From Eubacterium sp. AF22-8LB (GTDB taxonomy: Bacteria; Bacillota_I; Bacilli_A; Erysipelotrichales; Erysipelotrichaceae), in NCBI RefSeq assembly GCF_003458715.1, contig NZ_QRVI01000002.1, forward strand, positions 65,049 through 129,048: a DNA stretch of 64,000 nucleotides, read 5' to 3'. How positions within the stretch are numbered: the first letter of the stretch is position 1; every line of letters begins with the position of its first letter. The position numbers and the translations under genes were made by a program. A model generated the notes under the pieces. That model did not search any database, was not told where the DNA came from, and was given only the letters and a program-made list of their open reading frames with translations. Of the stretch, positions 9,260-16,549 are shown piece after piece.

Positions 9260-10365
9260 TCAAAATCCCCCTGAAGTGGCTTAATGGCAAGCCTTGACAT
9301 ATATAAATCTAATAAACCAAACGCAACCACACTATCGACTACAATTCTTGCACGATGTAAGATGCATGGGTCGTGTCTTCCTTGAATTTGTAGATCAACA
9401 TTTTCTTTTGAAAGATAATCCACAGATTCTTGCGTTTTAAAAATTGATGGTGTTGGCTTAATACAAGTGTGAATCAAAATCGGCATACCATTTGTGATAC
9501 CACCATTGATTCCGGCATTGTTGTTGGTTTTTGTTTCAATTTTATCATTAAAACGGAACGCATCATTAGCTTGAGATCCTTTTAGTTTCGCAAAGCCAAA
9601 TCCTTCACCAAAGGAAACGCCTTTTACGGCTGGTACAGAGAAAATTAAGTGAGACAAAATACTTTCCACAGAATCAAAGAAAGGTTCTCCTAGTCCTGCA
9701 GGAAGACCTATAACTGCGGTTTCTAAAATACCACCTAACGAATCACCTTCAGCGGCGGCTTTTTCGATTTCTTGAATCATTTGATCTTTAATTTGATCGT
9801 CAATAACCGCAAATGTTTTCTCGTTGACTTCAATAATTTGTTTTTCTAGAATACTCGAGTTTTGACTAAAAGAAATATCCGAAAGGGTGTATAAGTTTTC
9901 GATGTGAGATCCAATCACAATACCCTGTGATTTAAGAATCTGTCTACAAATACTACCAGCTGCGACAATGCATGCGGTAAGTCTTCCAGAAAAGTGTCCA
10001 CCACCACGATAGTCTTGGTAGCCATTGTATTTTTCAAAGGCTGTAAAATCAGCATGTCCAGGACGTAATCTGCCATGAAAAGCAGAATAGTCTTTTGATT
10101 TAGTATTTTGGTTTTCAATAATAATCGTTAATGCCGTTCCTGTTGTATAGCCATTATACATTCCAGAAATAACATGAACTTCATCCGCTTCATGTCTTTG
10201 TGTTGAAATCTTTCCTGTTGCCTTACGCTTATCCATGTCAGCTTTGATTTGTTCCATATCCACTTGAAAGCCTGCAGGAAGACCATCTAATGTGATACCG
10301 ATGGCTGGACCATGGCTTTCGCCAAATAAAGTCCAAGATATATTTGTACCGAAGTTATTTTTCAT
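9256..10365 (-). CDS. aroC: chorismate synthase
   Basis: A 369-residue enzyme that converts EPSP to chorismate with reduced FMN. It has the N-terminal GESHGPAIGITLDGLPAG signature, the YRGGGHFSGRLTA motif in the middle, and RHDPCILHRA near the C terminus. It overlaps aroB by 11 bases and aroA by four. Length matches the family. Confidence 0.95.
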   Translation of the reverse strand: MKNNFGTNISWTLFGESHGPAIGITLDGLPAGFQVDMEQIKADMDKRKATGKISTQRHEADEVHVISGMYNGYTTGTALTIIIENQNTKSKDYSAFHGRLRPGHADFTAFEKYNGYQDYRGGGHFSGRLTACIVAAGSICRQILKSQGIVIGSHIENLYTLSDISFSQNSSILEKQIIEVNEKTFAVIDDQIKDQMIQEIEKAAAEGDSLGGILETAVIGLPAGLGEPFFDSVESILSHLIFSVPAVKGVSFGEGFGFAKLKGSQANDAFRFNDKIETKTNNNAGINGGITNGMPILIHTCIKPTPSIFKTQESVDYLSKENVDLQIQGRHDPCILHRARIVVDSVVAFGLLDLYMSRLAIKPLQGDFE

Positions 10366-11368
10366 ACGGGCCTCTTTCTAATATTTCTTGTATTTCTTCA
10401 AAAGAAAGTTCTTTGATGATATAAGAACCAGATTGTTCAACTAAAATAGTAGATACTGTGTTATGACTGCTTTTCTTATCATGAGTCACATATTCTAATA
10501 ATGTGGAAGTATCATAGTCAGGTACTTGAGGTAGATCTAGCTTTTTATATATATTTAATACGCGATTTTTTAAGGCTTCATCTTCAATAAAGAATAACAT
10601 ACCCATCGCAACACATTCTCCATGAAGGTATGTATTTAATCCATATGCGGATTCAATGGCGTGTCCAATGGTATGTCCAAAATTTAATATTTTTCTAAGA
10701 TTACTTTCTCTTTCATCTTGTTGAACAACATCACGCTTTAATTCAATCGAACGCGTAATAATCGCATCGATATCTAATGTGTCTTGTTCAAATAAAGAGA
10801 CTAAGTGATCATCTAAAATCAAACCCATTTTTAAGGCTTCACAAAGACCGTTGTGTTGTTGGCGAAGAGAAAGTGTTGATAATACGTTTGGATCGATGAT
10901 AACGGTTTTAGGTTGCCAAAAAGCACCTACAATATTTTTATAGGAACCCATATCAATGGCTACTTTTCCACCTACACTGGAATCAACTTGGCTTAATACG
11001 GTTGTAGGGATGTTGTAGAAATCAATGCCACGCATATAGCTAGCAGCTACAAAGCCGGCAAGATCTCCGACAACGCCTCCGCCTACCGCAATAATTGCAT
11101 CTTTTCGAGACATGTTGTGTTGAATCATTTCTTCTAAAAGATGTTTATATTGGTCGAAGCATTTGGATGGCTCTCCTTGTGGTATTGTGCATACAAAAGA
11201 ATCTGGACATTGTTCTTTGACAGTATTGACCCATTTTTCAGGTACACCTGTATCTGTGATAAGCGCAATCTTTCTTGATACAGGAATATATTCATGTACT
11301 TTTTGAATTGCGTTTCTTTCAATATATATTGGATATGAATGATTTTGTAAATCGACATTTAGCTTCAT
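10355..11368 (-). CDS. aroB: 3-dehydroquinate synthase
   Basis: The first gene of the aro operon encodes a 337-residue NAD+/divalent-metal enzyme converting DAHP to 3-dehydroquinate. Visible motifs are GGGVVGDLAGFVAASYMRG (NAD and active site), the PTTVLSQVDSSVGGK segment, and the metal-binding NFGHTIGHAIE and HGECVAMGM. A GAAAGGAG ribosome binding site lies 9 bases before the ATG. DAHP synthase, aroD, aroE and aroK are not in the window. Confidence 0.94.
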   Translation of the reverse strand: MKLNVDLQNHSYPIYIERNAIQKVHEYIPVSRKIALITDTGVPEKWVNTVKEQCPDSFVCTIPQGEPSKCFDQYKHLLEEMIQHNMSRKDAIIAVGGGVVGDLAGFVAASYMRGIDFYNIPTTVLSQVDSSVGGKVAIDMGSYKNIVGAFWQPKTVIIDPNVLSTLSLRQQHNGLCEALKMGLILDDHLVSLFEQDTLDIDAIITRSIELKRDVVQQDERESNLRKILNFGHTIGHAIESAYGLNTYLHGECVAMGMLFFIEDEALKNRVLNIYKKLDLPQVPDYDTSTLLEYVTHDKKSSHNTVSTILVEQSGSYIIKELSFEEIQEILERGPYEK

Positions 11369-11412
11369 AATAAAAAACTCCTTTCGTATATCATACCATG
11401 AACACGGATCTT

Positions 11413-11431
11413 TTTCAGAAAATTTCTGAAA
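11413..11431. promoter_or_regulatory. inverted repeat in the aroB/HD-gene divergent promoter region
   Basis: TTTCAGAAA and TTTCTGAAA are perfect 9-bp arms around one base, placed between the divergent aroB and HD-domain genes. It is a candidate operator for either gene. A TATAAT hexamer for the plus-strand gene follows at 11439-11444. Confidence 0.4.
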
Positions 11432-11450
11432 GAAATAGTATAATAAATTT

Positions 11451-12059
11451 ATGGAAAACTTAGTTAAAGCTCAAGACTATTTGAAATCGAAAATAAAGGA
11501 TACGTATCGTTTGGCGCATTCATATCGTGTCGCAAATATTGGAAAGGAAATTGCTGAAAAAGAAGGGTTGAATGTAGAAGATTTAATGATTGCGTGTTTG
11601 TTGCATGATGTAAGCTATTGTACACTTTTTAAAACACAAGATGAGTGGCAAAATCATGGAAGGGTATCTAGTAAAATGGTGCGTGAATTTTTGGAATCGA
11701 TTGACTATTCGAAAGAGCGTATTCAGAATATATGTTATGCCATTGCGATTCACGTAGATTTAAAAGCGGATTTTGATGGGGAATATAATGCGTTTACATT
11801 GAGTGTACAAGAAGCGGATAATATTGATCGTGTAGGTGCATATCGTCTATATGAAACGTTAGAAACTGTACAATTTAGTAAACAACCCCTCGATGTACAA
11901 ATACAGTATGTGGATTCAATGCTTCAAACATTGAATGAATATGCTTCTTATGAGTGTACAACCCCAACGGCACAAGCATTGTGGTTGGATCGTATTCAAT
12001 TTCAATTGGATTACTTTGAGCGTTTAAAAGATCAATTAAAAATATCCACAGCCTTATAA
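11451..12059 (+). CDS. HD-domain phosphohydrolase-like protein
   Basis: A 202-residue protein with an HD domain: LAHSYRVANIGKEIA (first His) and CLLHDVSY (HD pair) within the first 60 residues, then IAIHVD and EADNIDRVG further on. Such proteins cleave phosphate esters of nucleotides or similar substrates; the substrate here is unknown. No Shine-Dalgarno precedes the ATG, and TATAAT ends only 7 bases upstream, so the mRNA may be leaderless. Divergent from aroB and convergent with the hydrolase-like gene. Confidence 0.78.
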   Translation: MENLVKAQDYLKSKIKDTYRLAHSYRVANIGKEIAEKEGLNVEDLMIACLLHDVSYCTLFKTQDEWQNHGRVSSKMVREFLESIDYSKERIQNICYAIAIHVDLKADFDGEYNAFTLSVQEADNIDRVGAYRLYETLETVQFSKQPLDVQIQYVDSMLQTLNEYASYECTTPTAQALWLDRIQFQLDYFERLKDQLKISTAL

Positions 12060-12068
12060 GCTGTGGAT
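12044..12068. terminator. bidirectional terminator between convergent genes
   Basis: ATCCACAGC and GCTGTGGAT form a 9-bp stem covering the stop codons of both neighbours. T-rich sequence follows on each strand, though the runs are short. Confidence 0.6.
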
Positions 12069-12581
12069 AAATGTTTCTACACGATGCATGATTTGTTTTA
12101 AATTCTCAATATCGGTTTGAATATTTCCTGTTTCTAAGGAATGATTTCCATCAACAATACTATGAAATTCAATCAAGTGATAAATACAATATTGTTCGAT
12201 TTTATCATAGTTAGCCCACTGATCCTTGGTTCCAGAATAGACTAAATCTTTTTGTTGAAGATATTCCAAAGTAAAATCTAATGGTGTGAAATAGATATTG
12301 GCAGTTAACTTATATTCATGGGCAAGCTTAGCTGCGCAATAAGTACCTATACTTTTTGAGATGAGAAGAATGGAATCATATGTGCTTAAATCCATTTTTT
12401 CAATTTGATTTTTGGCTTGTTTATACGCCTCATCTTTAGATTTATTTAAATCAAAGTCTAGGTTTTTAAAATGAATTTCTTTGATCTCATAATCCATATT
12501 CTTTAATATCTTCTTTGAATAATATAGTAATGGTTTATCAGTGTGATATCCAATTCCTGGAAATAATATAGCGAGTTTCAT
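12054..12581 (-). CDS. small alpha/beta-hydrolase-like protein
   Basis: A 175-residue protein that looks like a short alpha/beta-hydrolase: LFPGIGYHTDKP near the start, a nucleophile-elbow-like ISKSIGTYCA (about 88-97), and a late HSIVDGNHSLETG segment with a candidate catalytic His. The substrate cannot be inferred. It lies upstream of, and convergent with, the HD gene. The lipoprotein gene upstream, on the same strand, ends 15 bases before its start. Confidence 0.6.
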   Translation of the reverse strand: MKLAILFPGIGYHTDKPLLYYSKKILKNMDYEIKEIHFKNLDFDLNKSKDEAYKQAKNQIEKMDLSTYDSILLISKSIGTYCAAKLAHEYKLTANIYFTPLDFTLEYLQQKDLVYSGTKDQWANYDKIEQYCIYHLIEFHSIVDGNHSLETGNIQTDIENLKQIMHRVETFIHSL

Positions 12582-12596
12582 GCTTTTAGTATAGGA

Positions 12597-12896
12597 TTAT
12601 TCATCTAAATTATCAATCGCATATTGTGTAGCTTCTGCATCAAACTTTTCTCCATATTCAGAAGTCAATTGATCATAGATTCTTTGTTTGGACATGTGCA
12701 TCATTTTATTGTAATTTTCAGCTTTATGCAGTGCATTACGATACTCTTTTGGAACACTTGTATCTTCCTTTGTTTCTACTATTTTTTCTTTTGTTTCTTT
12801 AGTCTTTGTCTCTTCATTACTCGTTGTTGAACATGCGACAGCCGATAAGACAATAACGGCCCCTAAAAATACTTTTAAACCCTTTTTAAAATATAC
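12597..12896 (-). CDS. Ltp-family surface lipoprotein, start codon unclear
   Basis: Reading the minus strand gives a hydrophobic stretch ending in LSAVAC (a lipobox-like signal peptidase II site), a Lys/Glu/Thr linker, then one copy of the 'host cell surface-exposed lipoprotein' repeat (key words NALHKAENY, HMSKQRIYDQL, EYGEKFDAEATQYAIDNL). That domain is known from the Ltp superinfection-exclusion lipoprotein of phage TP-J34. A -10-like TATACT and AAGGAG precede it, but the frame opens right after a stop with no ATG, GTG or TTG before the signal sequence. It is either silenced by a lost start or uses a non-standard codon. Confidence 0.6.
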   Translation of the reverse strand, partial: VYFKKGLKVFLGAVIVLSAVACSTTSNEETKTKETKEKIVETKEDTSVPKEYRNALHKAENYNKMMHMSKQRIYDQLTSEYGEKFDAEATQYAIDNLDE

Positions 12897-12960
12897 TCCT
12901 TATTCTTTTTCTTTAGTATAAGAAAAATATAAAGAGGTTTGGTATGCCACGAGCATACAT

Positions 12961-13929
12961 TTAAATTAGGGAATCAATCCATACGAAAAATTCAATGTTT
13001 ATAATTGTGAATATAAAGTAGATAATAAAGTATAAAATAAACCAAGGTATTTTTGTAAAATGCTTGTGAAACAGATTCTTGTTGTAGTAAAGGAATAAGC
13101 CAAAATACATGAAGGTAAAACAACTGATTTTATTGATTGTACTATTTTTAATTGGGTCACCAGGTTGCATATCCACTGTCACCATAAACATAAATGCAAT
13201 CCAGGCAAGACTAATCATCTTGGATTTGAATGTATCGTTATTAATAGCTGGAATTATAACTTGTTTTTGTTGGATAGCTAAATCCATCTCTTTCACAGAT
13301 TTATAGCGGTTTTTATAATCCAATTGTGTTGCCTTTAAAATGATTTGTTTTAAATCAAAAGGAATATTGTTTTGATGCTCTAAAGAACCATTCAATAAGT
13401 AATTCATTAATTTGCCCAATGCATAAATATCTGTTTGTGGATTGGATTGTTGAAAACCAAATTGTTCAGGTGCTGCATAACCAACACTTCCTAAAATAAG
13501 GGTATCTTTACTTTTTCTTGAATCTAAAAAACGTGCAATCCCAAAATCAAGTAGAGTCACCTTATTATTGTGATAGATAATATTTTCTGGTTTTATGTCA
13601 CGATGGATAATAGGTGGATTCAACTTGTGTAATGTATCTAAGCACTCACATAGTTGATGCATAATATTTCTTACATCTTCTTTTGAAAGAATTTGTTGAT
13701 CCAAGGTGTTTCCTTCTATGTATTCTTCTAATAGAGTTAATTGATTGTCATTTTCTTGGACCACAAATATTTTAGGTAAGTATGGATTCTTTATCTTTTG
13801 AAGTGTTTGATAAAGAATTTTATCATAATAATTTAATTCTTTCTGGATATATTTAGTGTGCGTTGTTTCATGTTCAATTAATGAAATGGTTTTATCATTA
13901 TCTTGTTTAATTATTTGTAAAGTCTTCAT
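12961..13929 (-). CDS. membrane-anchored Ser/Thr protein kinase
   Basis: A 322-residue protein with a eukaryotic-like kinase domain: HRDIKPENI (109-117), LLDFGIARF (126-134) and GSVGYAAPEQFG (APE region), then about two to three hydrophobic C-terminal segments (from about 240). The glycine-rich loop is not recognisable and the N-terminal lobe is short, so ATP binding may be unusual. The start is the ATG at 13929 after AAGAAAGAG. It is divergent from an HTH-like protein, a pairing that suggests kinase and cytosolic partner. Confidence 0.85.
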   Translation of the reverse strand: MKTLQIIKQDNDKTISLIEHETTHTKYIQKELNYYDKILYQTLQKIKNPYLPKIFVVQENDNQLTLLEEYIEGNTLDQQILSKEDVRNIMHQLCECLDTLHKLNPPIIHRDIKPENIIYHNNKVTLLDFGIARFLDSRKSKDTLILGSVGYAAPEQFGFQQSNPQTDIYALGKLMNYLLNGSLEHQNNIPFDLKQIILKATQLDYKNRYKSVKEMDLAIQQKQVIIPAINNDTFKSKMISLAWIAFMFMVTVDMQPGDPIKNSTINKISCFTFMYFGLFLYYNKNLFHKHFTKIPWFILYFIIYFIFTIINIEFFVWIDSLI

Positions 13930-13962
13930 AAATTGCTCTTTCTTGTGTATATTATAAGTATT

Positions 13963-14376
13963 ATGGCAGAGACAAATCAATTATTAAAAACAATTCAAGA
14001 AACAAAGAGTGATGGATTAAGTACTTTAATGGAAAGTCTAGGTGATTTAACTTTTTCAGAGTATTTAAACCATATCATTGAAATTAAGCATATGTCTAAG
14101 GCGCAAGTTTTATCGAAGACAACGATTCAAAGGAATTATGGGTATCAAATCTTTGATGGCTCAAAGGTTCCTAATAAAGATAAGGTGATTCAATTAAGTT
14201 TAGGCTTAGGATTGGATTTGCGTATGACAAATAACTTATTGTCGCTATCGAATAATGGCATGTTGTATCCAAAAGTAAAAAGAGATGCACTATTGATATA
14301 TTGTATTGAAAATCATAAGAGTGTGTATGAAACCAATGAGTGTTTGATGGAGTACGGGTTAGAATTGTTGGATTAG
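13963..14376 (+). CDS. HTH/XRE-like protein paired with the kinase
   Basis: A 137-residue soluble protein. The middle (about 40-95: EYLNHIIEIKHMSKAQVLSKT and the GYQIFDGSKVPNKDKVIQLS stretch) resembles an XRE-type helical bundle. The C-terminal half (KRDALLIYCIENHKSVYETNECL) resembles the proteins often annotated as HTH beside kinases in Bacillota. Its function is not established. No clear ribosome binding site precedes the ATG; TATTAT-like sequence ends close to it, so a short or absent leader is possible. Confidence 0.6.
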   Translation: MAETNQLLKTIQETKSDGLSTLMESLGDLTFSEYLNHIIEIKHMSKAQVLSKTTIQRNYGYQIFDGSKVPNKDKVIQLSLGLGLDLRMTNNLLSLSNNGMLYPKVKRDALLIYCIENHKSVYETNECLMEYGLELLD

Positions 14377-14403
14377 TGATAGATAAATTTCTATCACTTT
14401 TTT
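14375..14403 (+). terminator. terminator
   Basis: AGTGATAGA and TCTATCACT form a 9-bp stem followed by six T, immediately after the HTH-like gene. Confidence 0.9.
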
Positions 14404-14404
14404 G

Positions 14405-14433
14405 TTGACAAGGGGAAGTCAAACTCCTATAAT
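14405..14433 (+). promoter_or_regulatory. consensus promoter of the cysK transcript
   Basis: TTGACA (14405-14410) and TATAAT (14428-14433) are separated by exactly 17 bases: a perfect sigma-A-type promoter. Confidence 0.9.
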
Positions 14434-14442
14434 GCCTATAAA

Positions 14443-14460
14443 GTTACTAGGAATAGTAAC
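14443..14460. promoter_or_regulatory. inverted repeat at the cysK transcription start
   Basis: GTTACTA and TAGTAAC flank GGAA just downstream of the -10 box. It may be an operator, possibly for the Rrf2-family regulator at 17893-18321, or a 5' hairpin protecting the leader RNA. Confidence 0.45.
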
Positions 14461-14474
14461 CGGAGGTACTGATT

Positions 14475-14507
14475 ATGAAGCGATGTTGTAGCTGTTTAAA
14501 TGAATAA
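14475..14507 (+). CDS. Cys-rich leader peptide upstream of cysK (MKRCCSCLNE)
   Basis: A ten-codon ORF with its own strong GGAGG site (8 bases before the ATG) encodes MKRCCSCLNE, three Cys codons within four positions. It lies in the 5' leader of cysteine synthase, 31 bases before its start. Leader peptides rich in the end-product amino acid are the hallmark of ribosome-mediated attenuation; Cys-rich leaders acting this way are known in actinobacteria. CTGTT in the leader (14492-14496) can pair with AACAG next to the cysK Shine-Dalgarno, so a ribosome stalled on the Cys codons could free it. That mechanism is inferred. Confidence 0.7.
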   Translation: MKRCCSCLNE

Positions 14508-14538
14508 TATTGAATTTGTTCAACAGGAGGAAAAGAAA

Positions 14539-15468
14539 ATGACAGTATATAAAGCCATTTCAGATTTAATTGGAAATACACCATTAGTAGAATTAACACA
14601 TATTGAAGAAAAAGAAGGTTTAGACGCTAGTGTAGTTGCGAAAGTAGAATTTTTTAATCCAGCAGGAAGTGTAAAGGATCGTATCGCAAAGAAAATGATT
14701 GAAGATGCTGAAAAAGCAGGGAAAATTAAACCGGGTGCTACATTGATTGAACCAACAAGTGGAAATACAGGTATTGGTATTGCATCTGTTGCAGCAGCTA
14801 AGGGTTATAAGGCAATTATGACAATGCCAGAAACAATGAGTGTGGAGCGTCGTAACTTATTGAAGGCGTATGGCGCAAAAGTTGTTTTAACAGATGGTAA
14901 GGCTGGTATGAAGGGCGCTATCGCGAAGGCTCAGGAATTGGCAGCCGCCACACCAAATAGTTTTATTCCAAGTCAATTTGAAAATCCATCAAACCCTCAA
15001 GCTCATTACGAATCTACGGGTCCTGAAATTTGGAAGGATACAGAAGGAAAAGTTGATATTTTTGTTGCCGGTGTTGGAACGGGTGGTACTGTAAGTGGTA
15101 CAGGTAAATATTTGAAGGATAAAAATCCGAATGTGAAAGTGGTTGCGGTTGAACCTGCAACAAGTCCAGTATTGTCCCAAGGTCATGCAGGTCCTCATGG
15201 TATTCAAGGTATTGGTGCTGGCTTTGTTCCAAACACTTTGGATACAAGCGTATACGATGAAGTATTTACAGTCACAAATGAACAGGCTTATGAAACAGGT
15301 CGTTTGATTGCACATAATGAAGGTATGTTAGTAGGTATTTCAAGTGGTGCTGCTACATATGCGGCTATTCAAATCGCAAAACGTCCCGAAAACAAAGGGA
15401 AAACAATTGTGGTATTATTACCAGATACAGGTGAGCGTTATTTATCTACTCCAATGTTTGCGGAATAA
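14539..15468 (+). CDS. cysK: cysteine synthase A (O-acetylserine sulfhydrylase)
   Basis: A 309-residue PLP enzyme that makes L-cysteine from O-acetylserine and sulfide. It has the NPAGSVKDRIAKKM motif with the PLP Lys46, EPTSGNTGIGIA (the substrate loop), the glycine-rich GVGTGGTVSGTGKYL, and GISSGAA near the C terminus. The chosen ATG follows AGGAGG by 8 bases; an upstream in-frame ATG overlaps the leader peptide. No serine acetyltransferase gene is adjacent. Confidence 0.95.
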   Translation: MTVYKAISDLIGNTPLVELTHIEEKEGLDASVVAKVEFFNPAGSVKDRIAKKMIEDAEKAGKIKPGATLIEPTSGNTGIGIASVAAAKGYKAIMTMPETMSVERRNLLKAYGAKVVLTDGKAGMKGAIAKAQELAAATPNSFIPSQFENPSNPQAHYESTGPEIWKDTEGKVDIFVAGVGTGGTVSGTGKYLKDKNPNVKVVAVEPATSPVLSQGHAGPHGIQGIGAGFVPNTLDTSVYDEVFTVTNEQAYETGRLIAHNEGMLVGISSGAATYAAIQIAKRPENKGKTIVVLLPDTGERYLSTPMFAE

Positions 15469-15475
15469 TAAAAAA

Positions 15476-15499
15476 TACGAAGTAAAAAATTACTTCGTA
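15476..15499. terminator. bidirectional terminator between cysK and metA
   Basis: TACGAAGTAA and TTACTTCGTA pair perfectly over 10 bp around four A. It covers the metA stop codon and serves both convergent genes. Confidence 0.75.
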
Positions 15500-16470
15500 A
15501 ATGTCTTGGCATAGCCATGATCTTCTCTAGAACCCGTACCAATGGGTTCTTTTATTTTTCCAATTTCTTCAATTTCAAATGGTGTCAATTGATATACATA
15601 GTTTAGCCAGTTGCGGTATAACAAGTTAGCGTGACTTCTCCATTTTAAGATAGGTTCTTTTTTTGGATCATCATCTGGAAAATAATTGAATGGGATATGA
15701 ATTGGTTTGTTGGCTTTTAAATCCCTGAAATATTCTTCTTTTAATGTCTCTTTACTATATTCCAAATGTCCTAGAATAAAGATTTGTCGATAGTCCTTTG
15801 TGACAATGATGTTTGATCCAATTTCATCATTTTTAGATAGAATAGATAAGCATTTTACTTTCTTAACAGCTTCCTCATCAATTGCTGTATGTCTTGAATG
15901 AGGTGTATAGTGGATTTCATCAAAGCCATTGGTTAAAAAGTCATATTCATCGACTAATTGTTCTGGAAAGATGCCAAATACTTTTTCTGGCAAGATATGC
16001 TTTTGAACTCCATAATGATAATACAGTCCGGCTTGGGCTCCCCAACAAATATGTAATGTGGAATAGACATGTGTTTTAGACCATTCCATGATTTCTTCAA
16101 GCTCATTCCAATAATCGACATCTTCATATTCTAGATGTTCTACAGGAGCTCCTGTAATAATCATTCCGTCGTAACAATTCGTTTTTAAATTTTCAAAGTA
16201 TGTATAAAATTTTACTAAATGATCCTGACTTGTATTTTTAGAAACATGGTTTTTTACCATCATAAAATCAATGTCGACCTGTAATGCACTTTTAGAAATC
16301 AATCGTAAGATTTGGGTTTCCGTTTCTATTTTTTTGGGCATTAGATTTAAAATCACAATTTTTAATGGTCGAATTCTTTGCCGATGTGCACTTTTATCTT
16401 CAATCGCAAAGATTTTTTCGCTTTCTAATATGTCTTTTGCGGGTAATGCGTCGGGTATGTTGATTGGCAT
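15490..16470 (-). CDS. metA: homoserine O-acetyltransferase, MetA type
   Basis: A 326-residue MetA-family acyltransferase (GATase1-like fold) activating homoserine for methionine synthesis. The catalytic Cys142 is in HICWGAQA and GHLEY carries the His-x-Glu pair. Residue 111 is Glu (GAPVEHLEY). In MetA proteins Glu at this place marks acetyl-CoA specificity and Gly marks succinyl-CoA specificity, so I call acetyltransferase despite the common 'succinyltransferase' label. The neighbour metY uses O-acetylhomoserine, which agrees. Confidence 0.9.
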   Translation of the reverse strand: MPINIPDALPAKDILESEKIFAIEDKSAHRQRIRPLKIVILNLMPKKIETETQILRLISKSALQVDIDFMMVKNHVSKNTSQDHLVKFYTYFENLKTNCYDGMIITGAPVEHLEYEDVDYWNELEEIMEWSKTHVYSTLHICWGAQAGLYYHYGVQKHILPEKVFGIFPEQLVDEYDFLTNGFDEIHYTPHSRHTAIDEEAVKKVKCLSILSKNDEIGSNIIVTKDYRQIFILGHLEYSKETLKEEYFRDLKANKPIHIPFNYFPDDDPKKEPILKWRSHANLLYRNWLNYVYQLTPFEIEEIGKIKEPIGTGSREDHGYAKTFTK

Positions 16471-16512
16471 ATATAAACAACTCCTTTTTTTGTATATCTA
16501 CTATTATACGCG

Positions 16513-16542
16513 AAAAAAACAGAATGGAAAATTCCATTCTGT
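16513..16542 (-). terminator. terminator downstream of metY
   Basis: ACAGAATGGAA and TTCCATTCTGT make an 11-bp stem; on the minus strand it is followed by seven T. It lies just after the metY stop, and a TATAAT-like promoter for metA follows. Confidence 0.9.
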
Positions 16543-16549
16543 AAAAATA

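Noticed and set aside
14989..15315. Minus-strand ORFs inside cysK
   Set aside because: Shadow frames of a clear cysK with all motifs; composition (His, Tyr, Cys) is typical of antisense frames.
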